This document shows, piece after piece, positions 16,745 to 25,636 of a stretch of DNA of 36,289 nt (positions are counted from its first letter, which is position 1; the number at the start of each line of letters is the position of its first letter). This DNA is from Candidatus Vogelbacteria bacterium (GTDB lineage Bacteria > Patescibacteriota > Minisyncoccia > Phycocordibacterales > UBA12445), in assembly GCA_016201465.1 (NCBI GenBank), contig JACQCV010000016.1, positions 1 through 36,289 of the forward strand, written 5' to 3'. The position numbers were made by a program, and so were the translations under genes. Under the pieces are notes generated by a model, which was given only the letters and a program-made list of their open reading frames with translations, was not told where the DNA came from and did no database searches.

Positions 16745-18193
16745 ATGCCAAACAACGAAACAATACTACGATTCGAGGATGTATCATTTGAATATGGCCA
16801 CATCAAACCCATTCTTGATCAAGTGAGTTTTTCCATACGCCGCGGGACGAAAACAACCATAATGGGCCAAAATGGTGCGGGCAAAAGTACAATCTTTGGA
16901 TTAATCACAAAAGCCCTAAAACCTGGAGGTGGTTATGTTTATGTGGATACAGACATATCTATAGCAATTTCACGTCAAGTGATCCCCAGAAACGAACTTG
17001 ATCTCACTGTAAAAGAATTTTTCCAAAAATGTTTCTCAAAAATAGTCTATGATATCGACCCAAAAATTGATAATATTTTAGAGACGGTACACCTGGCGAC
17101 TCCTCACAATAAAGCTATTGGATCTTTTTCGGGAGGCCAGCAAGCAAGACTTCTCCTAGCCTCTGCACTAATTCAGAACCCAGACCTATTGCTTCTAGAT
17201 GAGCCAACAAATAACCTTGATAAGGTCGGCATTGGGCATTTAACTAAACTCCTAATCGAATATAAAAAAACATGCTTAGTGATCTCGCATGATGCCGACT
17301 TTCTAAATGCCTTCACGGACGGCGTTTTATATTTGGATGTTTTTACACGTAAGGTAGAACAATATGTTGGTGATTATTTTGAAGTCACAGAGCAGATCGA
17401 GGCCAGAGTAGAAAAGGAAAATAGAAAAAATGCGCAACTCGCTAAAGAGATCCAAGCTAGCAAAGACAAAGCAAACGCATTCGCCTATAAAGGTGGCCAG
17501 ATGCGTTTAGTCGCCAAGAAAATGAGGGAGAAGGCTGAAGAGCTCGAGGAGGAGAAGGTGGATATCAGAAAGGAAGATAAAACAATCCGGCCATTCACAA
17601 TTCCAATGCAAAAAGATCTAATTGGTGAGATTTTAAACGTATCTCAAATTAAGGTTATTAAAAACAACAAGGCAGTAGGGAGAAAAATACAAATTACACT
17701 CAGACGCAATCAACACCTTCTAATCAAAGGACCAAATGGTATCGGTAAAAGCACTCTACTCGAGTCCATAGCCAAGAAAACTGCGGGATCAACGATCGCT
17801 CTAGGGGTTAAAGTTGGTTATTATCGCCAAGATTTTTCGACGCTCAATTTTGAGGATACTGTTTATAATTCTTTAATTAAAGTCATGGATAAGCCCGATG
17901 AGCAGCACATGCGTGGTGTCGCAGCAGGATTTCTAATTACTGGTGACCTAATGAACTCAAAAATAGGGAGTCTATCGGAAGGACAAAAAGGACTAGTCGC
18001 TTTTACTAGACTGGTACTTGAGAAGCCCGGATTGTTAATTCTCGATGAACCAACAAATCACATCAACTTCCGACATATACCAATAATTGCCGAGGCACTA
18101 AATAAATATGAAGGAGCGATGATATTAGTCTCACACTCATATGATTTTGTATCCAAAATTAGAATTGATGAAGAATTTGATCTGGAAAAGTAA
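16745..18193 (+). CDS. ABC-F family ATPase
   Basis: Two Walker A motifs (GQNGAGKST, GPNGIGKST), FSGGQQARLLLA, LLLLDEPTNNLD, LLILDEPTNH; start at 16745. Confidence 0.9.
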   Translation: MPNNETILRFEDVSFEYGHIKPILDQVSFSIRRGTKTTIMGQNGAGKSTIFGLITKALKPGGGYVYVDTDISIAISRQVIPRNELDLTVKEFFQKCFSKIVYDIDPKIDNILETVHLATPHNKAIGSFSGGQQARLLLASALIQNPDLLLLDEPTNNLDKVGIGHLTKLLIEYKKTCLVISHDADFLNAFTDGVLYLDVFTRKVEQYVGDYFEVTEQIEARVEKENRKNAQLAKEIQASKDKANAFAYKGGQMRLVAKKMREKAEELEEEKVDIRKEDKTIRPFTIPMQKDLIGEILNVSQIKVIKNNKAVGRKIQITLRRNQHLLIKGPNGIGKSTLLESIAKKTAGSTIALGVKVGYYRQDFSTLNFEDTVYNSLIKVMDKPDEQHMRGVAAGFLITGDLMNSKIGSLSEGQKGLVAFTRLVLEKPGLLILDEPTNHINFRHIPIIAEALNKYEGAMILVSHSYDFVSKIRIDEEFDLEK

Positions 18194-18196
18194 ATT

Positions 18197-19123
18197 TTAA
18201 ACTCTAAGATATTTCCTTACAGCCAAGAAGCTCGAAACGGCTCCAAGTGCCATTCCTGATACAAGAAGAATTAGAAATATCTGAAAAAAATTTTGAAGAT
18301 AATAATTACTGACGTTAATCCCGCCAAAAAAGTTCTCTGTAGCCTGCCCGAGCCACGACGTCGTGGGATACATTACAATCGTCGCCAAAAGCGCGCCGAC
18401 AAAACCATAAATAATTCCGGTAATGACAAAAGGTCCACGTATATACCAATTGCTCGCCCCTACCAGTCTCATAATTGCTATCTCTTCTTTGGCAATGAAG
18501 ATTGCGAGGCGAATAGTATTGAAAGTGACCAAAATTACAATGGCAACAAACAAAAGAGTAATTGCGAATCCAAGATTTTCTGCAGATTTTACTATCTTTG
18601 CCAACCGGTCGATTATCATTTTATTCTGGTAGAAATTAATTTTATCCACGATATTTACTCCGGCTACTACAAGTGACTGATCAGACTCTAAAAACCTTGC
18701 GATGCTCTCATACTGTGATGGCTCCTTGGCCTTAACGCTTAGACTGGCACCAAGTGGATTATCTCCTATCTCGTCGAGTGAACTTGTAATTAACGAGTTA
18801 TCCTTGTGTCGTTCTTTGAAATCGGCCAACGCCTGTTCCCGACTAGTATACGTGATACTACGAACCTCAGAAAGAGCCATAAGAGCGGTTTTAAGATTGT
18901 TTATATCTTCGTCTTTTGCATCAGTACGAAAATAGATATTAACATCCACACGATCCTTAACCAACGAAAGCGCGGAGTCTAATGCCGCACCACCAATAAT
19001 TAACGAACCAATTATAAAAAGAGTAATGGTCATCACCAAAACTGAAGCAAAAGATACCACGCCACTTCGCCAAAAGTTAATGAATCCTGTCTTAATTACT
19101 CTCCTTATGTTTACTGACCTCAT
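18197..19123 (-). CDS. ftsX: cell division protein FtsX
   Basis: Four-TM FtsX architecture; adjacent to ftsE; VNIYFRTDAKDEDI...; LGQATENFFGG. Confidence 0.92.
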   Translation of the reverse strand: MRSVNIRRVIKTGFINFWRSGVVSFASVLVMTITLFIIGSLIIGGAALDSALSLVKDRVDVNIYFRTDAKDEDINNLKTALMALSEVRSITYTSREQALADFKERHKDNSLITSSLDEIGDNPLGASLSVKAKEPSQYESIARFLESDQSLVVAGVNIVDKINFYQNKMIIDRLAKIVKSAENLGFAITLLFVAIVILVTFNTIRLAIFIAKEEIAIMRLVGASNWYIRGPFVITGIIYGFVGALLATIVMYPTTSWLGQATENFFGGINVSNYYLQNFFQIFLILLVSGMALGAVSSFLAVRKYLRV

Positions 19124-19133
19124 TTGATTTTAT

Positions 19134-19814
19134 TTATAAAGCATATTTACCTTTCTTCTCATCCCTAACTATCTTACCAGAATCAAGAGTAATAACTCTT
19201 TTACCCAAGGCATCGACCACATTTTTATTATGTGTAGTCAAAATGACAGTTGTACCAAGCTCATTTATTTTCTTCAGAATGTTAATAATGTCAACTGTAT
19301 TAATTGGATCAAGATTTCCCGTTGGCTCATCCGCAATTATTATGTCTGGCTGATTGATAATGGCCCGAGCTATAGCTACTCTTTGTCTTTCACCACCGGA
19401 CAGTTCGTGGGGAAAATTCCAAATTTTATCTTGAAGTCCAACTAATTTTAAAACGCCAGGAACATCCGCCTCAATCTCCTCATCCTGACGGCCAGCAACC
19501 TCCATAGCAAAAGCAATATTTTCGTATGCGGTTTTATTTGGCAACAACCTTCCATCTTGAAAAACTATGCCCACCTTCCTGCGATAATCTAAAATATCCC
19601 TACGACCAAGTCGGTGAATATCTGCGGAATGATAAAAAACATTACCCGAGGTCGGCGCATCCTCGGCTATGATCATTTTAAGAATCGTGCTCTTACCTGC
19701 ACCAGAGTGTCCAACAATAGAAACAAATTCACCTTTGTTAATGGCAAAGGTTATACCGCTAAGAGCCATCGTATTGTTGGGATATTTCTTTGAAACTTTT
19801 TCCAAATAGATCAC
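19134..19814 (-). CDS. ftsE: cell division ATP-binding protein FtsE
   Basis: VSKKYPNNTMALSGITF; GHSGAGKSTILKMI; HELSGGERQRVAIARAI; IIADEPTGNLDP. Confidence 0.95.
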   Translation of the reverse strand: MIYLEKVSKKYPNNTMALSGITFAINKGEFVSIVGHSGAGKSTILKMIIAEDAPTSGNVFYHSADIHRLGRRDILDYRRKVGIVFQDGRLLPNKTAYENIAFAMEVAGRQDEEIEADVPGVLKLVGLQDKIWNFPHELSGGERQRVAIARAIINQPDIIIADEPTGNLDPINTVDIINILKKINELGTTVILTTHNKNVVDALGKRVITLDSGKIVRDEKKGKYAL

Positions 19815-19850
19815 AATCTACATTATATAACAGTGATCAGAAAAAACGAA

Positions 19851-19915
19851 AGCCTGAAGTTGCCTTTGACGCGAATCCCCCTCGTGTTAGAGAGCAGAAA
19901 AAGCAACTTTAGGCT
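19851..19915 (-). terminator. putative terminator hairpin overlapping the prfB stop
   Basis: AGCCTGAAGTTGC (19851-19863) / GCAACTTTAGGCT (19903-19915); minus strand continues TTCGTTTTTTC. Confidence 0.5.
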
Positions 19916-20823
19916 GAAGCATTTACTTTTGTCTTCTCAAAACTCTTCAAATCTTTCTCAGCTTCAATAAATGGCTCAAGCTCGCCAGCTAAAACTGCAT
20001 CAACATTACCTACTTCAACGCCAGTCCTATGATCCTTAACCATCTTATACGGATGCTGAACATACGATCTTATCTGGCTTCCCCACTCGGCCGAGGTAAT
20101 TTTACTGATATACATTCCCTCTTCTTTCTTAATTCGTTCATCCTCCAAATATTTAAACAGTTTTCCCTTCAAAATTACCATCGCCTTAGATCTGTTATCC
20201 GCCTGCGATCTTTCCTCTGTTGAATGTACTGAAATATTTGTCGGAATGTGAATTATGCGCACGGCCGTTTCACGCTTGTTAACATTCTGCCCACCTGGAC
20301 CTCCAGATCTACTAAACTCAACCTTAATCTCATCGTCTGGAATTTCAATATCACTTTCGAGTCCTTTATCAAATTTTGGAATAACCTCAACCATCGAAAA
20401 AGATGTATGACGAAGTTTTTTTGACGAAAACGGCGAAATGCGGACAAGTCTATGAACGCCAGATTCATTTTTCAATTCTCCATAAACTCCCCGCCCCACA
20501 ACTTCGAACGTGATATTTCGGTATCCACCTAGTGTGTTCGCGTTCGAGTGAATCAAGTATGATGTCCAACCCCTTTTCTCGATATACTTCGAGTACATTT
20601 CAAAAAGCATGCGCGAAAAGTCTTCAGCATCATCACCACCGGCGCCAGAGAAAATAGTTATCACCGCCCCTCCCTTGTCGTACTTGCCTTCCCCGAGTGC
20701 CTCTGCTTTAAGTCGCGCAATCTCTTTTATCACCTCTTGAGCATGTATCTTATTTAGCCAGAATCCAACGCCCTGCATCTCCGCTTCTAGTACCTCAATT
20801 TTTTTTTTGATATCATCAGACAT
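19909..20823 (-). CDS. prfB: peptide chain release factor 2, with shortened N-terminal domain
   Basis: RISPFSSKKLRHTSF (SPF tripeptide), GGPGGQNVNKRETAVRI (GGQ), STEERSQADNRSKAM. Confidence 0.92.
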   Translation of the reverse strand: MSDDIKKKIEVLEAEMQGVGFWLNKIHAQEVIKEIARLKAEALGEGKYDKGGAVITIFSGAGGDDAEDFSRMLFEMYSKYIEKRGWTSYLIHSNANTLGGYRNITFEVVGRGVYGELKNESGVHRLVRISPFSSKKLRHTSFSMVEVIPKFDKGLESDIEIPDDEIKVEFSRSGGPGGQNVNKRETAVRIIHIPTNISVHSTEERSQADNRSKAMVILKGKLFKYLEDERIKKEEGMYISKITSAEWGSQIRSYVQHPYKMVKDHRTGVEVGNVDAVLAGELEPFIEAEKDLKSFEKTKVNASA

Positions 20824-20826
20824 AAC

Positions 20827-21123
20827 TTAAGACACTATATCACACTTAAAACTACAAAGTGACCTCCCATCGTCCTCAATTTTGGCAGCCACTAGATACA
20901 TGTGCCCGTTCTTTTTCCCCAGAACAAAAGAACAAAGTGTATCCCGTTCTTCTTTACTTAAATAAACACCAGCTTGATCGTCCAACAGAAGAGACAGCTC
21001 TGCAGGATCAACTTCAAATTTCTTCATGACAGTTCCTTTAATCATGGGCTCGTACTTCCTGGCTAACTCATGTATAAGATCCATTCTTTTGTTCTCACCT
21101 TTATTCATTGGTTTTGATTCCAT
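20827..21123 (-). CDS. hypothetical protein
   Basis: 98-codon ORF ending 3 nt upstream of prfB. Confidence 0.55.
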   Translation of the reverse strand: MESKPMNKGENKRMDLIHELARKYEPMIKGTVMKKFEVDPAELSLLLDDQAGVYLSKEERDTLCSFVLGKKNGHMYLVAAKIEDDGRSLCSFKCDIVS

Positions 21124-21133
21124 TTCATTAAAT

Positions 21134-22420
21134 TTATGCGATTTTCTCGATTACTTTTTCCATATTCCCTAATAACCTTGCACTGTCGATTCGAACCGCC
21201 TGAACTTGAGAAAAGACATCTTTAAACTGACTAAACGTTAACTCAATCGGTTTTGAGGTATCCCCTGGATCCATGACAGTTACCATTCGCGAGACTGAAT
21301 CGACCCTTGAAACCGAATAGGCATGACCATAAAAAAAGCGACGATTAAAAGCACTAATTTGAAAACTTTTTGGGTATCCAAAAACACGACCCCAAAGTGA
21401 CGGTTTCGGACCATTCATTGTTGCAGCTGTAGCAATTAATACTTCAGGATCAAAATTTTCCAACACAGAATCCAGAACCTTAGCCTTGTCATTATCTAAT
21501 GAAGCAAGAGTAAGCTCTTCCACTGTGCCTATCTTTGTATCAATTTTTGTACTAACAATATCAAGCCAGTGGAAATTATCTCCACCAAAAACCTTTAACG
21601 CATCACTTGCACTCCCCCGCTCGACTGTCAACCGATCAACCACACCAAATTTACTTTTCATAAAAGCTGACTCTAGGACTTGTAATCCCTCCCTGCCTTT
21701 AACCGGATAAAGCACCTCTCTTTTATCGGAAGATTTATTTAAGAAGCCAGGTTCTAAAAACCTAGGATTTTTCTGAGGTTCGATTTCATTCGGAGTTATT
21801 CGAATGAACTTACCGCGTTGGCTTAAAAGTGGAATTCTTACTCCCCACGAACCATCTTGTAATCGCTTCACCGAAGATCTTACAATCATTTCATAATGTG
21901 GAGAACAGGATAAGGCATGAATTGCAGCAATAAGATAACAGTCACCAACATTCTGCTGATTCATCTTGGCCCGAACATCGAATTCTGTTGAAGCAAAATA
22001 TTTTTGAAAATCTTCCTTCGATAAATGAAACAAGCCTCGATCCTCGAGAAGTTCATTCCTCTTGTCTCTAGCTTCGCGAATGGTTAATTCACTTAATTCT
22101 TTTTCACGCCTTCGCTCAATAGCCCGGCCATATGCTTCGTTGGCCCTATTTATTTTATTTATTCGTCTCGCATCTTCACGAGAAAATCCTTCTCGTCGAA
22201 GTTCTTCAACCTCAAAACTCTTATCAATATCACTATTTATTCTAGCTTGTTTTATCTCTTTATCGACCCTATCCAAGTGTTCCCTCATTCCCCTTAAATA
22301 GACTGCCTCCCCATATCTTTCTTCGGCCTTTTTCATCATCTCTGCTATCTGTGGCGAAACAACCCTCTCATTACTTGCAACAGACTCTTTATTTTCTCCG
22401 ATTGATTCTAGTCCTGACAT
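21134..22420 (-). CDS. calpain-like (C2) cysteine protease domain protein
   Basis: MNQQNVGDCYLIAAIHALSCSP (Q...GDC nucleophile context) and FFYGHAYSVSRVDSVSRMVTVMDPGD (catalytic His context). Confidence 0.75.
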   Translation of the reverse strand: MSGLESIGENKESVASNERVVSPQIAEMMKKAEERYGEAVYLRGMREHLDRVDKEIKQARINSDIDKSFEVEELRREGFSREDARRINKINRANEAYGRAIERRREKELSELTIREARDKRNELLEDRGLFHLSKEDFQKYFASTEFDVRAKMNQQNVGDCYLIAAIHALSCSPHYEMIVRSSVKRLQDGSWGVRIPLLSQRGKFIRITPNEIEPQKNPRFLEPGFLNKSSDKREVLYPVKGREGLQVLESAFMKSKFGVVDRLTVERGSASDALKVFGGDNFHWLDIVSTKIDTKIGTVEELTLASLDNDKAKVLDSVLENFDPEVLIATAATMNGPKPSLWGRVFGYPKSFQISAFNRRFFYGHAYSVSRVDSVSRMVTVMDPGDTSKPIELTFSQFKDVFSQVQAVRIDSARLLGNMEKVIEKIA

Positions 22421-22474
22421 ATACGATAACTATTTTATCATAATTATTTATATCCTGTGGCATAAGTGAAAAAT

Positions 22475-22550
22475 TGGAGCCAGAAGCCGGGCTTGAACCG
22501 GCGACCCCTCCCTTACGAAGGGAGTGCTCTACCAACTGAGCTACTCTGGC
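22475..22550 (-). tRNA. tRNA-Thr (anticodon CGT), CCA encoded
   Basis: GCCAGAG acceptor, anticodon arm CTCCC-TTCGTAA-GGGAG, T arm GCCGG-TTCAAGC-CCGGC, 3' TCCA. Confidence 0.93.
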
Positions 22551-22681
22551 AATTGCTTTTATTCTAAAGATTTATAATCAAATTAGCAAATTTGTTTGCT
22601 TTACAATCCTAAAATACGTGCTAGGATCACAAAAAGCATTATTGATATTTGATAATCAAAATTAGATCAAGGAGATGATTT

Positions 22682-24055
22682 GTGAGACAGAAAATACTAA
22701 TCTGGTTATTTGCATCTTTTACTGCCAGCAACGTATTAGGCCAAACACCGCCGCTCCCAAAATTTCAGCAAATAAAAGATCTGGCACTTCAAAGTGACTA
22801 TGCATATAAGGTAACCGCGCATCTAAGTGGAAACATCGGCCCTCGTTTAAGCGGATCACAAAATGCGGAATGTGCCGTGCAATATATTGCTGACGAAATG
22901 CGCCGTCTAGGACTTGTTGTACAACTCGAAAAGATAACAGTCCCACATTGGGTGCGAGGAATCGAAACTGGCGAACTTACAAATTTCCCAGGATATGTCC
23001 CAAAGGAAAAACAAAGAATTATCCTCACGGCGCCAGGAGGAAGCGTTGCAACCTCCGATGGCGGACTAACAAGACAACTGTTAGTAGTTCATAGTTTCAA
23101 AGAACTAGAGACCATAGACAAGAGACTGATTAAGAATAAAATAATTCTTTTCAACGTAGCGGGTGAATATGGACAGTGTGTACCATACAGAGTCAGTGGG
23201 CCGAGTTCTGCAGCACGATTTGGTGCAAGTGCTACGCTTGTGCGTTCAGTTGGGATAGTTAGTTCCAAACTACCGCATACGGGCATAACCATCTACAACC
23301 CCAGCGCCCCAAGGATTCCGGCTGCAGCTGTAACATCTGAGTGTGCGGAAATAATCGAGAACCTGGCCAAAAAAGGTCCGGTTACTATGCATCTTGTACT
23401 CACACCCAAAACTTTTCCCGATGCTGTAAGTTACAACGTCACCGGTGATCTCGTGGGACGAGAGCGTCCAGAGCAAATCATTATCGTATCTGGTCATCTA
23501 GACTCATGGGATTTAGGTACGGGCACACTCGACGATGCGGTAGGTGTTGCGGCCGCGCTCGATACCGCACGGATTCTTTCGCATATAAAACCACGATCCA
23601 AAAAAACAATTCGCGTTGTTGCCTGGATGGGTGAAGAGTTTGGTGGAGTGGGTGGAAAACAGTACACAAATAATCCAACAAATGATCTCAAAAACCACTT
23701 TGCAGCTATTGAGTGTGATCTGGGCGCAGAACATCCTATAGAACTTCATGCAGCGGGCAAACCAGAACTCCTTGCGTGGCTCAATCCAATAAGAGCTACT
23801 CTACAAGCCTTGGGAGTTGGAACCTTACGACTAACCAACTCAACGGGTGGAGCTGGTACAGATATTGAACCGCTAGCACAAAAAGGTGTGCCAAGTTTTG
23901 GTATCATCCAGGATAAACATTTTTACTTCGATTATCACCACACTGCCGCTGACACATTAGATAAGGTAGATCCAAAGGAACTTCAAAGCAATGTTTTGGT
24001 GATGTCCGTTCTTACGTATACACTCTCGGAAATGCAAAGACCGTTACCAAGGTAA
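22682..24055 (+). CDS. secreted M28-family metallopeptidase (PGCP/carboxypeptidase Q-like)
   Basis: Signal peptide MRQKILIWLFASFTASNVLGQ; GHLDSWDLGTGTLDDAVGVAAALD; WMGEEFGGVGGKQY; GTDIEPLAQKGVPSFG; FDYHHTAADTLDKVD. GTG start. Confidence 0.9.
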   Translation: MRQKILIWLFASFTASNVLGQTPPLPKFQQIKDLALQSDYAYKVTAHLSGNIGPRLSGSQNAECAVQYIADEMRRLGLVVQLEKITVPHWVRGIETGELTNFPGYVPKEKQRIILTAPGGSVATSDGGLTRQLLVVHSFKELETIDKRLIKNKIILFNVAGEYGQCVPYRVSGPSSAARFGASATLVRSVGIVSSKLPHTGITIYNPSAPRIPAAAVTSECAEIIENLAKKGPVTMHLVLTPKTFPDAVSYNVTGDLVGRERPEQIIIVSGHLDSWDLGTGTLDDAVGVAAALDTARILSHIKPRSKKTIRVVAWMGEEFGGVGGKQYTNNPTNDLKNHFAAIECDLGAEHPIELHAAGKPELLAWLNPIRATLQALGVGTLRLTNSTGGAGTDIEPLAQKGVPSFGIIQDKHFYFDYHHTAADTLDKVDPKELQSNVLVMSVLTYTLSEMQRPLPR

Positions 24056-24067
24056 GGAGGAACTACT

Positions 24068-24358
24068 ATGACCCAAGAAGGATATGTACCCCTAGAAAAT
24101 AAATTCGACTGTTCAGCTGATCGACATAATTTTGAAAACAGTGACGTAACCAACCTGTCTAAACTAAGGGACCTCGACTCGCCACTCATGTGGATTATGC
24201 TCATGCAACTTGGAGATGTAACCTGCGAAAAATGCGCGATCAAACAGGTCGTCTGTAAACGAGGAATGTTGACGCCAGATGGTATAAATGGAAGTTGGAA
24301 AATCGCGACGAGAGAAGATGTCGATAGATTTCAAAAGCTGAAAGATTTCGCTGGTTAG
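24068..24358 (+). CDS. hypothetical protein
   Basis: 96-codon ORF preceded by AAGGAGG; CEKCAIKQVVCKRG. Confidence 0.55.
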   Translation: MTQEGYVPLENKFDCSADRHNFENSDVTNLSKLRDLDSPLMWIMLMQLGDVTCEKCAIKQVVCKRGMLTPDGINGSWKIATREDVDRFQKLKDFAG

Positions 24359-24367
24359 ACATTAGAA

Positions 24368-24400
24368 AAGCCGCTCCAATGGGGGGGGGCGGCATTTTTT
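24368..24400 (+). terminator. putative intrinsic terminator
   Basis: AAGCCGC...GCGGC followed by ATTTTTTG, with a nine-G run in the loop. Confidence 0.6.
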
Positions 24401-24408
24401 GTAATCGA

Positions 24409-24663
24409 TTAATCTATTCTGTAACCGAGAGAGTATTCCTCATCTCGATGCTCTGGCAAAACCATTTCTGGATGGTGGGCCTTAACATCTTCAATTAGTT
24501 TCTTCAGTTGGTCCTCGCTGAGATCAAGATATTGAGCCATTCGCTGCAAACCCGCTGCATCAACCTTACAGACAAACTGTTCAATCCATCTAACACTCAG
24601 ATCAAATAACTTTTCTTCATACAGCGCCAAAAGCGGTTCAGTGGAAATTAAAGTCTGAGTCAT
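24409..24663 (-). CDS. hypothetical protein
   Basis: 84-codon ORF; ATGA overlap with upstream gene. Confidence 0.55.
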   Translation of the reverse strand: MTQTLISTEPLLALYEEKLFDLSVRWIEQFVCKVDAAGLQRMAQYLDLSEDQLKKLIEDVKAHHPEMVLPEHRDEEYSLGYRID

Positions 24664-24887
24664 TTTTCTCCCTGGCCAAATTTCCCTGAATCAAAAGGAA
24701 AATCGCAACGCGAACATTTATTCTTCTCAACAGCGCAATGGGCACATCTGTGAAAACCGGCAATCATCGAGTGCAACCCGTACTCGGGTAATCTACACTC
24801 TGGACAGGTCACCTTTCTTAATATTATCTCCTTATCGCGACAATCCCCACAACATCCATCAAGATCATCAAGCTTAATCTCTGACAT
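24660..24887 (-). CDS. zinc-ribbon-rich small protein
   Basis: CCGDCRD, CPECRLPEYG, CAHCAVEKNKCSRCDFPF: multiple CxxC motifs. Confidence 0.6.
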   Translation of the reverse strand: MSEIKLDDLDGCCGDCRDKEIILRKVTCPECRLPEYGLHSMIAGFHRCAHCAVEKNKCSRCDFPFDSGKFGQGEK

Positions 24888-25190
24888 TTAATTCTCCTTC
24901 ACTTGGTCTATTAACTTATCTAGAATGGTCCAGTCGTAGTCGTGACCATCTTTAACAAATTCGCAATCTTGTAAAAGTGCTGCTTTATTTTCTGGAAGCA
25001 ACTCTCCATTCCTATTTCGCAAGCGAATTATTTCACCGCGCAGCGCACTGACATTTGCGCAACATACAGGCAAGGCCTTGCAGCGATAATCATCGGCGGC
25101 TTTATCGAACGTTCTGTCACAAAGCAAATCCCACTCTTCCTCAGTAAGCACAACTTTTTTCAGACTAAGCCTCCTTATATCAAGGAACAA
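24888..25190 (-). CDS. hypothetical protein
   Basis: 100-codon ORF at the head of a compact three-gene run. Confidence 0.5.
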   Translation of the reverse strand: MFLDIRRLSLKKVVLTEEEWDLLCDRTFDKAADDYRCKALPVCCANVSALRGEIIRLRNRNGELLPENKAALLQDCEFVKDGHDYDWTILDKLIDQVKEN

Positions 25191-25202
25191 ATATAATTCT
25201 AG

Positions 25203-25275
25203 TGTCGGAGGTGGGGATCGAACCCACGACCCCAGGCTTATGAGTCCTGTGCTCTACCAACTGAGCTACTCCGAC
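25203..25275 (-). tRNA. tRNA-Met (anticodon CAT), probably elongator
   Basis: GTCGGAG/CTCCGAC acceptor, CTCATAA anticodon loop, T arm GTGGG-TTCGATC-CCCAC. tRNA-Ile2 (lysidine) not excluded. Confidence 0.88.
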
Positions 25276-25364
25276 AATGAAGTTAAAATGCCATAGTTTT
25301 AATCAAAATGCAATAATTCGTATTGATAATTTACCTCCAATATATTATCTTTAATAAACATTAA

Positions 25365-25437
25365 GCCGTTGTAGCTCAGTCGGTAGAGCACGTCATTGGT
25401 AATGACGAGGTCGGCAGTTCAATCCTGCCCAACGGCT
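25365..25437 (+). tRNA. tRNA-Thr (anticodon GGT)
   Basis: GCCGTTG/CAACGGC acceptor, anticodon arm CGTCA-TTGGTAA-TGACG, T loop TTCAATC. Confidence 0.93.
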
Positions 25438-25522
25438 CTTGGTTTAGGTAATTTTAACATTATTAAAATCTTGTTAAAATTTCCAGTTTCTGTTAATATG
25501 TTGCCACATTGATTTTATAAAT

Positions 25523-25596
25523 GCGGTCGTAGCTTAGCTGGTTAAAGCGCCGCCCTGTCACGGCGGAGATCGTGGGTTCAAGTCCCATCGACCGCG
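25523..25596 (+). tRNA. tRNA-Asp (anticodon GTC)
   Basis: GCGGTCG/CGACCGC acceptor, anticodon arm CCGCC-CTGTCAC-GGCGG, T arm GTGGG-TTCAAGT-CCCAT. Confidence 0.94.
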
Positions 25597-25598
25597 CA

Positions 25599-25634
25599 GT
25601 AAAATAAAAACACCCCACGGGTGTTTTTATTTAC
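25599..25634 (+). terminator. intrinsic-terminator-like hairpin after tRNA-Asp
   Basis: Near-perfect palindrome AAATAAAAACACCC-CAC-GGGTGTTTTTATTT with T-rich descending arm. Confidence 0.7.
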
Positions 25635-25636
25635 AA

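Noticed and set aside
20823-20870. Programmed +1 frameshift at the start of prfB
   Set aside because: No CTTTGAC-type site or upstream in-frame RF2-like sequence; the preceding ORF (20827-21123) does not look like RF2 domain 1.
23481-23749. Several 65-78 aa minus-strand ORFs inside the M28 peptidase gene
   Set aside because: Shadow ORFs opposite a strongly supported coding sequence.
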